Assembly: GCA_020809425.1 (NCBI GenBank)
Contig: JAGGDC010000002.1
Coordinates: 386,334 to 450,333 of the forward strand
DNA length: 64,000 bases
Direction: 5' to 3'
Source of the DNA: Candidatus Synoicihabitans palmerolidicus
Lineage (GTDB): Bacteria; Verrucomicrobiota; Verrucomicrobiia; Opitutales; Opitutaceae
Below, one piece after another: positions 8,520-18,394 of the stretch; the first letter of the stretch is position 1; each line of letters starts with the position of its first letter. Under the pieces are notes generated by a model, which was not told the DNA's origin, did not search any database, and saw only the letters and a program-made list of their open reading frames with translations. The position numbers and the translations under genes were made by a program.

Positions 8520-10315
8520 CTTGGCCCGAGCTCTACCTGGGCCACCTGCACTCTTTGCTCGTGGTCGCTACCTTGACCCTGGCCATGCATGGTATGGGAC
8601 TTACCATCCTTAAGCGATGCGGCGTCTCTTGCTCGGTCCCCGATAATGCGATCATGTCTGTCGCCGTCGGCACTATCGTCGGCGGCACCGTTTTCTTTCT
8701 GGTGGGTCACATCGAGTGGAATGCGTGGATGCTCTGGCCTTTTCTCACGTTCTTCGCCGGGTTGGGTCTGTTTCATACGTGGAAGGAACGGCGCGCATGG
8801 CAGTCTGCGCTCCTCCGCATCGGTACACTGCCCGGGTGTGGACTGGCCGTCATTTCCCTTACCCTCTTCACCAGCAGTGGCCTTGCCGCCCTCGGTGGAA
8901 ATATCGGCCACGATGGTATTTCCTACCACCTGCTTGGCCCCGAAAAATGGTGGCACCACGGCACGGTAGTTGTATTGCCCGAGCATTCGCATACCGCCTT
9001 CCCCGCCATTGTCGAAATGTGGTTTGGCGCGGCCCGCGCATTGGGACGGATCGAGGCTGCCGGTATTCTGGGCGTCGTATTTCTCGCCCAATTGCTGGCC
9101 CTGGTCTGGCGTTTTGCCCGCGAACTCGGCGCCACATCATCCGCCGCATCCTGGGGTGTCGCCATTGCTTCCGCCACACTGGTGCTCGTAAGCACCACCG
9201 ACGACTACTTCGTGGATGTCCCGTTTGCCGTATTTTCACTCTTCGCCCTGAGTGCCGCGGTCCGCTCACCCCACGCTCGTAATGCCCTGCTTGCCGCCAT
9301 CTTCACGGGCGGCGCCATCGGCACGAAATACACCGGCATGTTCGTCGCCGTAGCTACGGGGGTGGTACTCGTCTGGCCCGCCCTGCTCAACCGTCCGTCC
9401 TGGGACCAACTTTTGCGTCGGTTCACTGGATTCACCGTGCTCGCTTTACTGATTGGTCTGCCGTGCTACATCCGCAATGCCATCGTCTTCGGTGCCCCCC
9501 ATCATCCCACCGCCTCCGTTGCTCGCAAACCTGTGGCCCGCGTTGAGCTGGCCGGAAGATATCACCGCCGCGTTTCATCATCGCATTCAGCATGAGGCCG
9601 GCACTGGCTTCGGCGGCGGTTGGTTGAACTTAATTCTCCGGCCATGGCACTTTACATTCTTCCCCGACGTATTTCGGGGCGGCCACGGCACGTGGTTTAT
9701 CCTCGCTTTGGCGCCTTGGGGATGTTGGCAGATTCGTCGGCATGTTTACGCCCCACGCTACTTGTTTTGGGCCGCTTGCTTAACCTTGTTGTGGTTTCAA
9801 ACCCAACAAAACGCCCGCTTCGTTATCCACGTGATCGCTCTGTTCACGGCCATCAGCGCGGTGGTCGTCACCCCGGCATTGCGCCACGCCGGCCAATGGT
9901 CCGCTCGCTCGTCATCCTTTTGATGATCATCTCTATTGCCACCGGCCTGGTGGGTTTTGGCATCTTCCGCGCCCAACGTATCCACGGCGCGCTAACGCCC
10001 ACCGGAGCCGAGCAATGGACGCAATCCCAAATCCCCTACCTCGAGGCATTGCGCTACCTAAACTCCCAGCCGGAGGTCACCCGAGTTCTCCTCCTCTCCA
10101 AGTGGGTGCCCGGCGTGTATCTACATAAACCCTACATAAAGACCGCCGGCCACTACGGCAACCGCCCGTTTCCCTCCGTCAATTCGCCCGCCACCGCGTT
10201 GACTCAATGGGAGCGTTGGCAGGTCAGCCACGTGCTCGATGTGGAACAGGACAACTGGTTGGTGCCGCAAACGGATCCTCGTTTTGAGCTCGTTCACCAG
10301 TCAACCCAAGCCTGA
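8516..10315 (+). pseudogene. GT-C membrane glycosyltransferase (GT39-like), frameshifted
   Basis: The first frame gives ~340 residues with many membrane helices and the family-like loop YHLLGPEKWWHHG ... HTAFPAIVEMWFGAARALG. A frameshift near 9500 moves it to a second frame (NLWPALSWPED, FGGGWLNLILRPWHF, IRRHVYAPRYLFWAACLTLLW) and another near 9910 to the last part (VILLMIISIATGLVGFGIF, then a soluble tail with VLLLSKWVPGVYLHKPY). Such enzymes take the sugar from a polyprenyl phosphate on the periplasmic side. About 590 residues when joined. Acceptor unknown. Confidence 0.65.
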
Positions 10316-10370
10316 GTCTATCGCGTCCTACCTGACCCGACCACGCATTGATCGGTCGACAATCGTTTAT

Positions 10371-10563
10371 CCTCAAAAACGCAGTTCGTATCAGAAATCG
10401 CATGTACCAAAAATTATGTTATCCAGTAGGTTAGTGGGTTTCAAACGTGCACACACTCGACTCACCTGCCAGGTGAACGAATCGATGCCTTCGGATAGAC
10501 CGTAACTCGCTCCAACTTCGAGCCCTTCGTTCCCTTCTGTAACAGCCAACTGCGGAATTTAGG
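10371..10563 (+). repeat. IS110-derived MITE, copy a
   Basis: A 193-bp element: its first ~150 bp match the left end of the full IS110 elements (to GTTCCCTT) and its last ~30 bp match their right end (CTGTAACA...GGAATTTAGG). The transposase and the middle of the leader are missing. Its right end lies 1 bp from the TGA (rc of 10565-10567) of the GT-C gene on the opposite strand. Same layout as the copies at 31533 and 36712. Confidence 0.8.
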
Positions 10564-10564
10564 T

Positions 10565-12071
10565 TCAAGGTTCGAGCGGTAGCTTCATCTGCCGGATATC
10601 CACTAGCCGAAGCGTCGGACTGAAAAATGCGTAAGTCGGAACATCTGAAGCCAGTTCTTCGTAAGGTTGCGCAAATAGCTGTTCATAACCCCCCCCCTAA
10701 TCTGCGAATCGCTGGTCGCTGTCGGGCCATGTTCATCCCTTCGAGGTAACGCTCATACCGGAAACTGCTCACCAACACGTGTGTGTGCCCGCTCTGCCGG
10801 GCGGCAATCAGGTCCTCATCCGCCACCGAGGTGACTCCCGCGGGATCAATCGTCGCGTAATTTTCCGACATCACCTTGATATCCTCGCCTTTCGCCTTCG
10901 CCCATTCGCTTTTGTTTTTCAACCAAGCCACTGCTTGGATTCGCGTATCGTTCTCCAGATTCGCCACGATTTGCACCGATCGTGTCGCAGGAATCACCAC
11001 CGTCAGTATGACGGCAAAACTCAGGCCCCATCGGCCCCCTCGTGTAGTCAATGCCTCCCACGCGAACTGCACACCTCGCATCGCCAGCCAAATAACAAAG
11101 GGTGCACATGGGAGCATGTACCGACCATAATCGGGTGGCGGTTTCTTGGGCAAAAACTCCCCCACCGAGTAGAACAGCACCACCATCATTACAGCTAACC
11201 GATCCTCAAACATCCTAAGTTTATTCGCGTGCCAAATCATCCCCGCGCCCAGAGCCGCCCAAGCAAATATCCCCCAACTCAACCCCGGTGCCAAGCTGTT
11301 GATCAAGTGCAACGCAAACCGTTCCGGCACCGGATAGATATCCAGCTCCTGTCCTCCGACCGCATCCGTAAACATCGCTTCCGCCCCTCTCACCAATGTA
11401 AAGCCATCGAAAATCACTCGGTAATTGATCGCCAAAAATATCACCGCGGCCGCGGAAAATACCGGCACTAGTTTGACCGACTTTCGATGCTCCAGCGCCA
11501 CCTAGGCCATGATCACCAACATGAGAACCGACTTGTAGTGACTCGCCGCCGCCATCCCCAGCGCCGCGCCCAACAACATCAGCGTCCACAGCTCGTCATT
11601 TTCCCGCCAGCAACGCAAAGCAACGACCACGGCCACGATCGCCGCCGTCAGCATGACATCTTCCTTCACATAATGAGCATGCACCGCCAAGAGCGGCATC
11701 ATCGCTAGAATTGCCGTCCCCACCAACGCCCAGCCCGCGCCCAAAGGTCGACGCACCCAAAAGTAGAACCCCAACAATAACAACACGCCCGCCATCGCCG
11801 AGCCCCAACGTCCTGCCCGCGCCGCTCCTTCCACCCCCGGCCAATTCGTTACGGTTTGTATCAATCGCCCCGTCTGAATCAAGAGGAGCGGATGATGGAA
11901 ATCCGGAGGTCGGTTCTTCAAAATAAAATCCACTTTTCCCCCTTCGTCTGCATGCAACGTGGACGGAAACTCGTTGTTCCAGGTAAACAACCACAGCGCT
12001 GCCGCGAGGAGGCTGAACAAGAGCAACGTCTCCCCGATCACGCGGCCGGAATTACTAGGCCTGTCATTCAC
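10565..12071 (-). pseudogene. GT-C membrane glycosyltransferase (ArnT/PMT-like) with in-frame TAG
   Basis: Start GTG 12071 or TTG 12074. The early acidic loop STLHADEGGKVDF and the FHHPLLL segment fit GT39/GT83-type enzymes; about nine hydrophobic segments follow, then a soluble C-terminal part (MSENYATIDPAGV, VLVSSFRYERYL). One in-frame TAG (11504-11502) splits the protein without a frame change. A run of eight G (10687-10694) then shifts the frame, ending it early; the neighbouring frame continues YEQLFAQPYEELASDVP to TGA 10567-10565, next to MITE a. It overlaps the small membrane protein upstream. Confidence 0.7.
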
Positions 12072-12391
12072 CAAAATATCCCCTCCCCGACCGCAATCGC
12101 CACGATCGCCCAGCCCAAAACAGCCGGCGTGCCTTTCGCCACCCCACGATCCAGAACTCCCTTATCATTACGACCCATCCATCCAACCAACCACGCTGCG
12201 TTCACCCCCAGCATCCCCACAGAATAGACCACATCAAAACCCAGCCCCTCGTTATCGGGCCACCAATAATTCGCCATAACCACCAACAGTGCTCCGCACA
12301 CGACGGCCATTGCGGCTAAACGCACTGCAATCACCGACCATTCAGGCCAAGCCGAACCCGACTGGGTCGTCGAGGTTGAAGAAGTTGTCAT
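12068..12391 (-). CDS. Small membrane protein of the glycosyltransferase cluster
   Basis: About 107 residues from ATG 12391 (MTTSSTSTTQSGSAWPEW), with three predicted helices (VIAVRLAAMAVVCGALLVV, VVYSVGMLGVNAAWLVGWM, PAVLGWAIVAIAVGEGIF). An earlier in-frame start exists at 12469. Its TGA overlaps the start of the GT-C gene, so the two were co-translated. No family recognised; it may be a partner of the GT-C enzyme. It is divergent from the GT2 gene starting at 12459, leaving ~65 bp for both promoters. Confidence 0.5.
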   Translation of the reverse strand: MTTSSTSTTQSGSAWPEWSVIAVRLAAMAVVCGALLVVMANYWWPDNEGLGFDVVYSVGMLGVNAAWLVGWMGRNDKGVLDRGVAKGTPAVLGWAIVAIAVGEGIFW

Positions 12392-12458
12392 GCGACGCGA
12401 AATCCACCTCGTGAGTGGCAAACCGTCCTTGATCCAGTGCAAGTTTCTTGTCTTTCGC

Positions 12459-13469
12459 ATGCAGTCCACGAAGCAGAATTGCTATCGATTCAACTCCCCC
12501 ACCTTGTTTAGAGAGGTGCCTCCCTTATCTCGATCCTGCACCTTTGTGGTGCCCGCATTCAATGAGGGTCCATCGCTAGCCAGTCTCATAAACGAGATTG
12601 CCGACTTCGCTCCATCTGCCGGGCTCAACCCGTTCCAAATCCTCGTGGTCGACGATGGTTCGACCGACGACACTTGGGCCATCATCGTAGCTGCCGCCGC
12701 TCGGCAGCCCGACTGCGTGCGGGGGCTGCGTCTGCGCCGCAATTTCTGGAAAAGCATCGCCCTCGCTACCGGACTTGCCCAGTGCTCTACCGAACTCGTC
12801 GCCACGCTCGACGCCGATGGGCAAGATGATCCCAGCGCCTTGTCACAACTCCACCTCGCTCTCGGCGCCGACTTGGACTGGGTCTCCGGCTGAAAAGCCT
12901 CTCGCCGGGACCCATGGACTCGCCGCGTGGCGTCACGAATCTTCAATCACGTCGTCGCCTTCAGCACCGGGGTTCGTCTGCACGATATAAACTGTGATTA
13001 TAAGCTCATGAGGACCGAAGTTGCCGCAGAGATCGCAACTTAACTCAACAGTGGACGCCATCGCTTCATTCCGGTTCTCGCCCACTTGCAAGGATGCCGC
13101 GTCGGTGAGGTCGTCGTGCCCCATCGGCCTCGTCAGCATGGGGCTTCTCGTTATGGTCTCGAACGCTACTCTCGAGGCGCGTTCGCCCTTCTTTCCGTTT
13201 TGGCGACGAGTCACTATGGCCGTCGCCCGGAGCATCTCTTTGGCTGGCTCGGTCTTCTTAACGGAGGTGTCGGGACGCTTATCCTCTCCTACCTCAGTTT
13301 TTTGTGATTCCAAGGCCAAGGCCCTATCGGCACCCGGCCGTTGTTCTCCCTCGGTATTCTCCTTGTGCTCATCGGCCTTCAGTTCTTTTCACTCGGCTTC
13401 CTTGTTGAGTTGATGGGGAGATCCACCAGTCAGCTCCCGGCCGCGTGGCCGGTATCAGATAAAGTATGA
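12459..13469 (+). pseudogene. Polyprenyl-phosphate glycosyltransferase (GtrB/ArnC-like GT2) with three in-frame stops
   Basis: One unbroken phase runs from ATG 12459 to TGA 13467-13469, interrupted only by TGA 12891, TAA 13041 and TGA 13305. Motifs: FVVPAFNEGPSLASL, VVDDGSTDDTW, ATLDADGQDDP, then after the first stop INCDYKLMRTE and HGASRYGLERYSRG, and two C-terminal membrane segments. The stops sit where Trp or Gln codons are expected, so three point transitions explain them. That is strong evidence for real pseudogenisation rather than indel sequencing error. The final TGA shares ATGA with the next gene. Confidence 0.85.
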
Positions 13470-14516
13470 ATAATGTCGCGAGGTCTCCCGACCGTTCTCG
13501 TCTCCTCCTGACCGTCTGGAAACTTGTCTTGATTCCGCTTCTCGTGGGGCTGCTTTGGAAAAAACCTCTCTCTGCCGACGGCGTGCTAGCGCATGAACTC
13601 CACACGGGTGGCACTTTGCGTTGGCCTCTTTTTCTCCTGATCCGTCCACAATCGTTCAACTGGGTCACCCGCGTAGTGGGAGCGTGGTTACTGCTTGTGG
13701 TGGGCCAAAGCTACGAACCACTTGGTATCAGCATGGGGGTCGTCGCCTTGATCTCCTTTGAGGCCATTCGCCGCCTACCCGCTCCGTCGTGAACGCTTTC
13801 GGTGGGTTTCCGCAACGGCACTCAGCGCCGTCATCACCTTCGCTCAGGGCTACTTTGGGGCCAAGCTTGCGCCCAATCGAGAAGACTTCTTCGCCAACAT
13901 CCACCACATGCTCTCCGATCCAGCGGTAATGAGTGCAGTCGTCGCGTCTTTCGCTTGGGTGGGTTGATTGCTCCGCGCTCATCGCTCATGGTCGATGCTG
14001 CTCTTGGGCTCGGCCGGATTCTTTGCTTTCGGTTCGATCACGGGGTCCTTCACTTGCACCGCTGGTCTTTCTTATGCCAGCCGATCAAATGTCCTGCTTT
14101 GGTTTCCGTTGCTCATCACCGCAGCCGGTTTGGTGATACGATGCCGTACGACTAATCCTGGCCGCACTTGCGATTTTCCCGTCACGCTCTGGCTGGTAAC
14201 CGTCCTGCTCTTTACTCTGGGGCACCTCGCTCGCCAACGTCATTGGATCGGATTTTACCACTACTACCACTAGCTTTTAAACGGGCCTCCCGGATACGTG
14301 GAGTGGAACAAATTTCCCACCGATATGAAATGGCAGGGCTGGAGTTGGAACAACCCTGAGCTGAGCTTACTGTGGTCACCGTCACCCGTTCGCGTCATGG
14401 TACTGAATCACCCCGAAGCGAGCTGGGTTCCCTTCGACCCCAAAACCTATCTGCCTCTCCTCGATCGTTTCACCATCCACCCAGCCATCACTCCCCAACT
14501 GCAAGATCCGAAATAA
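13466..14516 (+). pseudogene. Polytopic membrane protein of the glycan cluster, frameshifted
   Basis: ATG 13466 overlaps the GT2 stop. The first frame has ~100 residues with helices (LVLIPLLVGLLW, VVGAWLLLVVGQSY); frameshifts near 13790 and 13960 lead to WVSATALSAVITFAQGYFGAK and SMLLLGSAGFFAFGSIT, and a further shift near 14275 to the soluble tail WNKFPTDMKWQGWSWNN ... FDPKTYLPLLDRF. No family recognised. The joined product would be ~345 residues. Its 3' end overlaps the convergent ABC ATPase gene by 70 bp. Confidence 0.5.
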
Positions 14517-15691
14517 GCTTTGCGCAGTTGCTTCACCAAATCCGAGTTCGACTGCACCGCCTCCAGGAAACGAGCCTTACCCAGCACCAACAACTCCGTC
14601 GGTTCCATCGCCGTCACAGTTGCCGCCCGGGGGGTATCATCGATCAAGGCGAGTTCTCCAAAGTAGGCTCCGCTACCCAACTTCACCAGCGACCGCACCG
14701 CCCCATCCTCTTGTTGCTTGCTCACGTCCCCCCGACCAGCGCGAATGATGTAGAATTTGTCTCCCGCTTCCCCCTGCCGAATGATCGACTGTCCGGCCTC
14801 GAAGCGCTCTCGCTTCATTGCGCCGGATATCGTCGCCAGCAATTGAGGTGCTGAATTTTTGAATACGTCGCAACTTTGCAACAGTTGACCGACCGCAAGG
14901 GACTCCTGCACGTCCACGTCCGACACCACATGACCATCCACCATGTTTACGATGCGATTGTCATGCGTCACAATCAATGTGGTTGAACCATGCTCCTTCG
15001 CCAATTTCTGCAGCAGGTTAACCACGTTGCGCCCCAAATCCTTGTCCAAAGCCGCCGTCGGCTCATCCGCCAATATCAATTGAGGTTGATTGATCAATGC
15101 TCGCCCGATCGCCCCCCGCTGACGCTGCCCTCCCGACAGATTCTCCGGCTTGTAGTGCACTCGTTCTTCCAACCCCAACTCAGTCAACATACGGATCGGG
15201 CGAGTGCGAAACTCCTCATCCGCGTAGGGGTGCAACTGCATCGCCAACTGCATGGTTTGATACGCCGTCAATGAATCGAACAAATCGTGGGCCTGAAAAA
15301 CAAATCCCACCTTACTCCGCACCGACTCCAAGACCGCCGGGGCCAATCCTTTCATCTCTTTACCCAAGACCCGCAAACTACCTTCCTGCACCGATCGCAA
15401 TCCACCAATCAGGGTGAGCAGTGTCGTTTTACCTGACCCCGAAGGACCAGTCATGATCACAATTTCCCCCGACCACAAAGTCAGTTCATTCTCAAACAAC
15501 ACCTGTTTGCAGGTGTCACCCGTCCCATACGAGTGGCTCACCCGGTCGATCACAATCGATGGTTGCAATTGAGTATCCCGCTGCGTGACACCCGGTGAGA
15601 TTTTATCCGCACCTTTGGCGGCATGCAAAAAGGGCGCAGCCGTAGGACCGGTAGCAGACGGATCAGGAGATTCCGGCGGTTGTTCACTCAT
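14447..15691 (-). CDS. ABC transporter ATPase fused to a cyclic-nucleotide-binding-like domain
   Basis: 414 residues, fully open. ATPase domain ~res 45-265: Walker A GPSGSGKTTLL, signature LSGGQRQRGAIGRAL, Walker B LILADEPTAALD, H-loop IVTHD; it is of the LolD/MacB/DevA class that drives periplasm-facing exporters. From ~res 275 a second domain follows the cNMP/Crp fold pattern (GEAGDKFYIIRAGRGDV ... GSGAYFGELALIDDTPRAATVTA), though the usual phosphate-binding Arg context is altered (DDTPRAATV). The fusion suggests ligand-gated export. It heads the distal end of the (-) export operon, 17 bp after the first permease, and is the only large gene of that operon still intact. Confidence 0.85.
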   Translation of the reverse strand: MSEQPPESPDPSATGPTAAPFLHAAKGADKISPGVTQRDTQLQPSIVIDRVSHSYGTGDTCKQVLFENELTLWSGEIVIMTGPSGSGKTTLLTLIGGLRSVQEGSLRVLGKEMKGLAPAVLESVRSKVGFVFQAHDLFDSLTAYQTMQLAMQLHPYADEEFRTRPIRMLTELGLEERVHYKPENLSGGQRQRGAIGRALINQPQLILADEPTAALDKDLGRNVVNLLQKLAKEHGSTTLIVTHDNRIVNMVDGHVVSDVDVQESLAVGQLLQSCDVFKNSAPQLLATISGAMKRERFEAGQSIIRQGEAGDKFYIIRAGRGDVSKQQEDGAVRSLVKLGSGAYFGELALIDDTPRAATVTAMEPTELLVLGKARFLEAVQSNSDLVKQLRKAYFGSCSWGVMAGWMVKRSRRGR

Positions 15692-15708
15692 AGCTCAAAT
15701 AGTCAGGT

Positions 15709-16854
15709 TTAAAATACATCAGCCGGATCCGCTTTCACCACGCGTTTCACCGCCATAAATCCCGCCATCACACACATTATCAGAGTCAGCCAAAAAACGA
15801 CCACCGCGCGGCCGGGGGTTTGAAACATCACAATACCCGTTAAATCTTCGAGCAACCAATAGAGCAGATAACCTCCGGCCAGTCCGGGGCCAAACCCCAC
15901 CAGCCCCAGTAACACGCCCTCCTGTAAAACCACTCCCCGCAAATATCCGGCCGAAAACCCCATGGCCTTCAGGGTCGCAAACTGGGTGAGATGATCAGTC
16001 ACTTCATTGAAGAGAATTTGGTAACAGATGATCGTTCCAATCACGAATCCGATCACCAAACCAACGCCAAAAATCACGCCCACGGGAGCCTTGCGCATCG
16101 TGTAGGCTATTTCCCGCGATCGCATTTCCTCTGGCGTCAATACGGTCAGCCCAATCGGCAGCGCGGCCTTCAGCTTCTTTCGAAATGCATCCACATCGAC
16201 GCCTGGCTGCAACCGCAACACCCCCCATGCCACCGGATCCATGCGCCCTCCCGTCAGCCCCACAAAGGTCGCTTCACTCATGATGATCGTGCCGTCGGTA
16301 CTGAAATTCGCCCCCAACGCAAACTTCCCTCACAACTCAAACAACTCCCCATTCACATCAACGCGCTGCCCCACCTCCATCGCTCCGTAAATCCGCCGCG
16401 CTTTCGCATCAAATAATACCACATTACGCCGCGTGAGCTGCGGCGCCAACTCCGTCAATCCTTCGATCTGGAAAGGCAAAGCATAAGGAGGAAACGCGAG
16501 CCCGTAAGTCCGTCGATACTGTCCCGTCTCAGTATTGCGCACGTTGAACGTGCCGTTGAATACCGGAATCGCCTCCTTCACCTCTGCAAACGCAGCCGCC
16601 TGGGCCAAACGCAAACGTGGCATCGAGGTCCATCGGTTCAAATGCGCCCGCCGCACATCCATCATCACCAGATCTCCATCAAACCTGGTCGTGAGCAGAG
16701 CCTGACTGTCGTTAAACCCATTAAAAAAACCCAGCTGCATAAACATGATCAGCACCGCAAACGTGATGCCGCTGATCGACAGCGCCAACCGCTTCTTTTT
16801 GTGGACCAACATGGTCCATGCCAGAGGCACTCGAAGATTTTTACGCCAACTCAT
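15709..16854 (-). pseudogene. DevC/MacB-type ABC permease with one in-frame TGA
   Basis: MSWRKNLRVPLAWTMLVHKKKR, then the first helix SISGITFAVLIMFMQLGFF and a periplasmic domain; after TGA 16332-16330 the same frame continues (SEATFVGLTGGRMDP) with three C-terminal helices and the family ending FMAVKRVVKADPADVF. Length without the stop ~381 residues, normal for DevC. It would pair with the ATPase downstream and the adaptor upstream. Only one substitution separates it from a functional gene, so recent inactivation or readthrough are both possible. Confidence 0.8.
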
Positions 16855-16858
16855 GGGT

Positions 16859-17516
16859 TTAAAATAACTCCGCGGGATCCGCCCGCCTCACCTTGCCCAA
16901 TGCCATCACACAGGAGACCACACACATTGCCAGCGACAGAGCCAGGACCACTCCCACCAATCCGGGCGTGAGCTGACTCAACGCCCGCACCAACGCATAC
17001 ACGCCCCAGGAGAAGACCAACGCGGGTACGAATCCCATCACCGCAAACAAGAGCGCTTGCACCACTCCGATCCGGTAAAGGAATCCGTTGCCAAACCCCA
17101 AAGCCTTCATCGTCGCGTATTCCCGTAGTCGATTGGAAACCTCCGTCGACAGCACTTGAAACAGGATAACGACCCCCACCGCCACCGCACCGCCACCGCA
17201 CCGACGCCGTCCTCCGACACCGCCTGCGCCAACCGGCCTCGCGGAAACGATCCGAGCGATCCCACCGACTGGTAGCGAGCCGACAACAAAATGATGTCGA
17301 ATCAAAATCCTCATACAACAACGTCGCTCCTCGCTTCGCCGCCAACAGGAACCCCAGCTGCATGAACACCAACAGCACCGCGAACGAGATACCTCCGAGC
17401 GCCGTCAAGGTCCGCTTCCGATTGTGCATCAGGTTCCCCCAAGCCAACGAAACGCTCAACCATCGCGCCCGCGGCGCCACCACCACCGGTCCCGGACTAG
17501 CGTTGGATGGTGACAT
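16859..17516 (-). pseudogene. Second DevC-type permease with large internal deletion
   Basis: Start ATG 17516, overlapping the adaptor gene by ~20 bp. The N-terminus (SVSLAWGNLMHNRKRTLTAL, GGISFAVLLVFMQLGFLLA) and C-terminal half (VILFQVLSTEVSNRLREYA, TMKALGFGNGFLYR, GKVRRADPAELF) parallel the first permease. The ~150-residue periplasmic part is gone and the frame changes in the GC-rich stretch 17180-17230. Paired permeases of this kind occur in DevBCA-like operons. The gene is dead. Confidence 0.75.
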
Positions 17517-18394
17517 GGACTTCCATCCCAATGAATTGCGCCGCCAGTTCGTCCTCCGCCAACTCCAATTGCACTTGGGCCACACGGGATCCGGCGGAAA
17601 TCTGCCGCCCGATGCTGACCACCGTTCCATGCATGACTTCGGGCAATGACGCATTGCTGACGGTCGCTTTCGCCCCTACCTCGAACTTCAATATATCTCC
17701 TTCATAGACCTCGGCCACCACCACCATGTCGGTGATGTCACTTACCTGGATCAAAGCATTGTGGGCCGGCAAACCGGGCACCGCAAAACACTCGATCACG
17801 GTTCCCGCCAAGGGAGCCGTCGCCAACGCGCGCTGCAATTGCAGGTCCGCCTGCACCAATTGATTCTGTGCCTTCGCCATCGCAATTCTCGCGCACATGC
17901 CGCCTGCATTCGAGTCTGTTTCGCGATGCGCAACTCCATCTCTGTCGCCTTCACCATGTTTTCTCTGCCTTCAGTTTCCTGCGGCGATATTGAGGTCGGT
18001 GTTAGTTTTAAATATCGCACGAGTCGTGCCTTCGCCGCTGCATGCGCTTCCTCCGCCACCGCTTCAACTAGGCGCGCCAACTCCACCGCATGCGCCCCGC
18101 CTTCGTCGGCCTCCCGGCCCACGAGCTTCGCCGCTTCGTAGTTTGCCTGTGCACCGGCCTCGCCGACAAATCGCCCGCGGCGACTGCATCTCCCACCTCC
18201 ACCAAGACTTCTTTCACCGTGTCGCCCATCGGGCCCGTCACCGTGATGATTCCCCGCGACGACCGTATATGACCTATCGCACCCACCGTACCCGCCCCTT
18301 GCGTGAAGGTCGCCCCAACCAAAATCACCGCCGCCATCCATCGACCTCGGCCCACGGTACATTTCGTGAATATCATTTTAACTAAATGTGTCAT
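17497..18394 (-). pseudogene. Periplasmic adaptor (HlyD/DevB-like), frameshifted
   Basis: MTHLVKMIFTKC with an N-terminal membrane anchor (WMAAVILVGATFTQGAG), barrel/lipoyl part GIITVTGPMGDTVKEVLVEV, then in other frames a coiled-coil hairpin rich in Ala/Glu/Arg (ARLVEAVAEEAHAAAKARLV) and the second lipoyl half ATAPLAGTVIECFAVPG, finally the barrel IQVSDITDMVVVAEVYEG. At least two frameshifts (near 18180 and 17890). It would bridge the inner-membrane permease and the TolC-like channel. It begins at the TAA of the TolC-like gene (shared base 18394). Confidence 0.8.
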
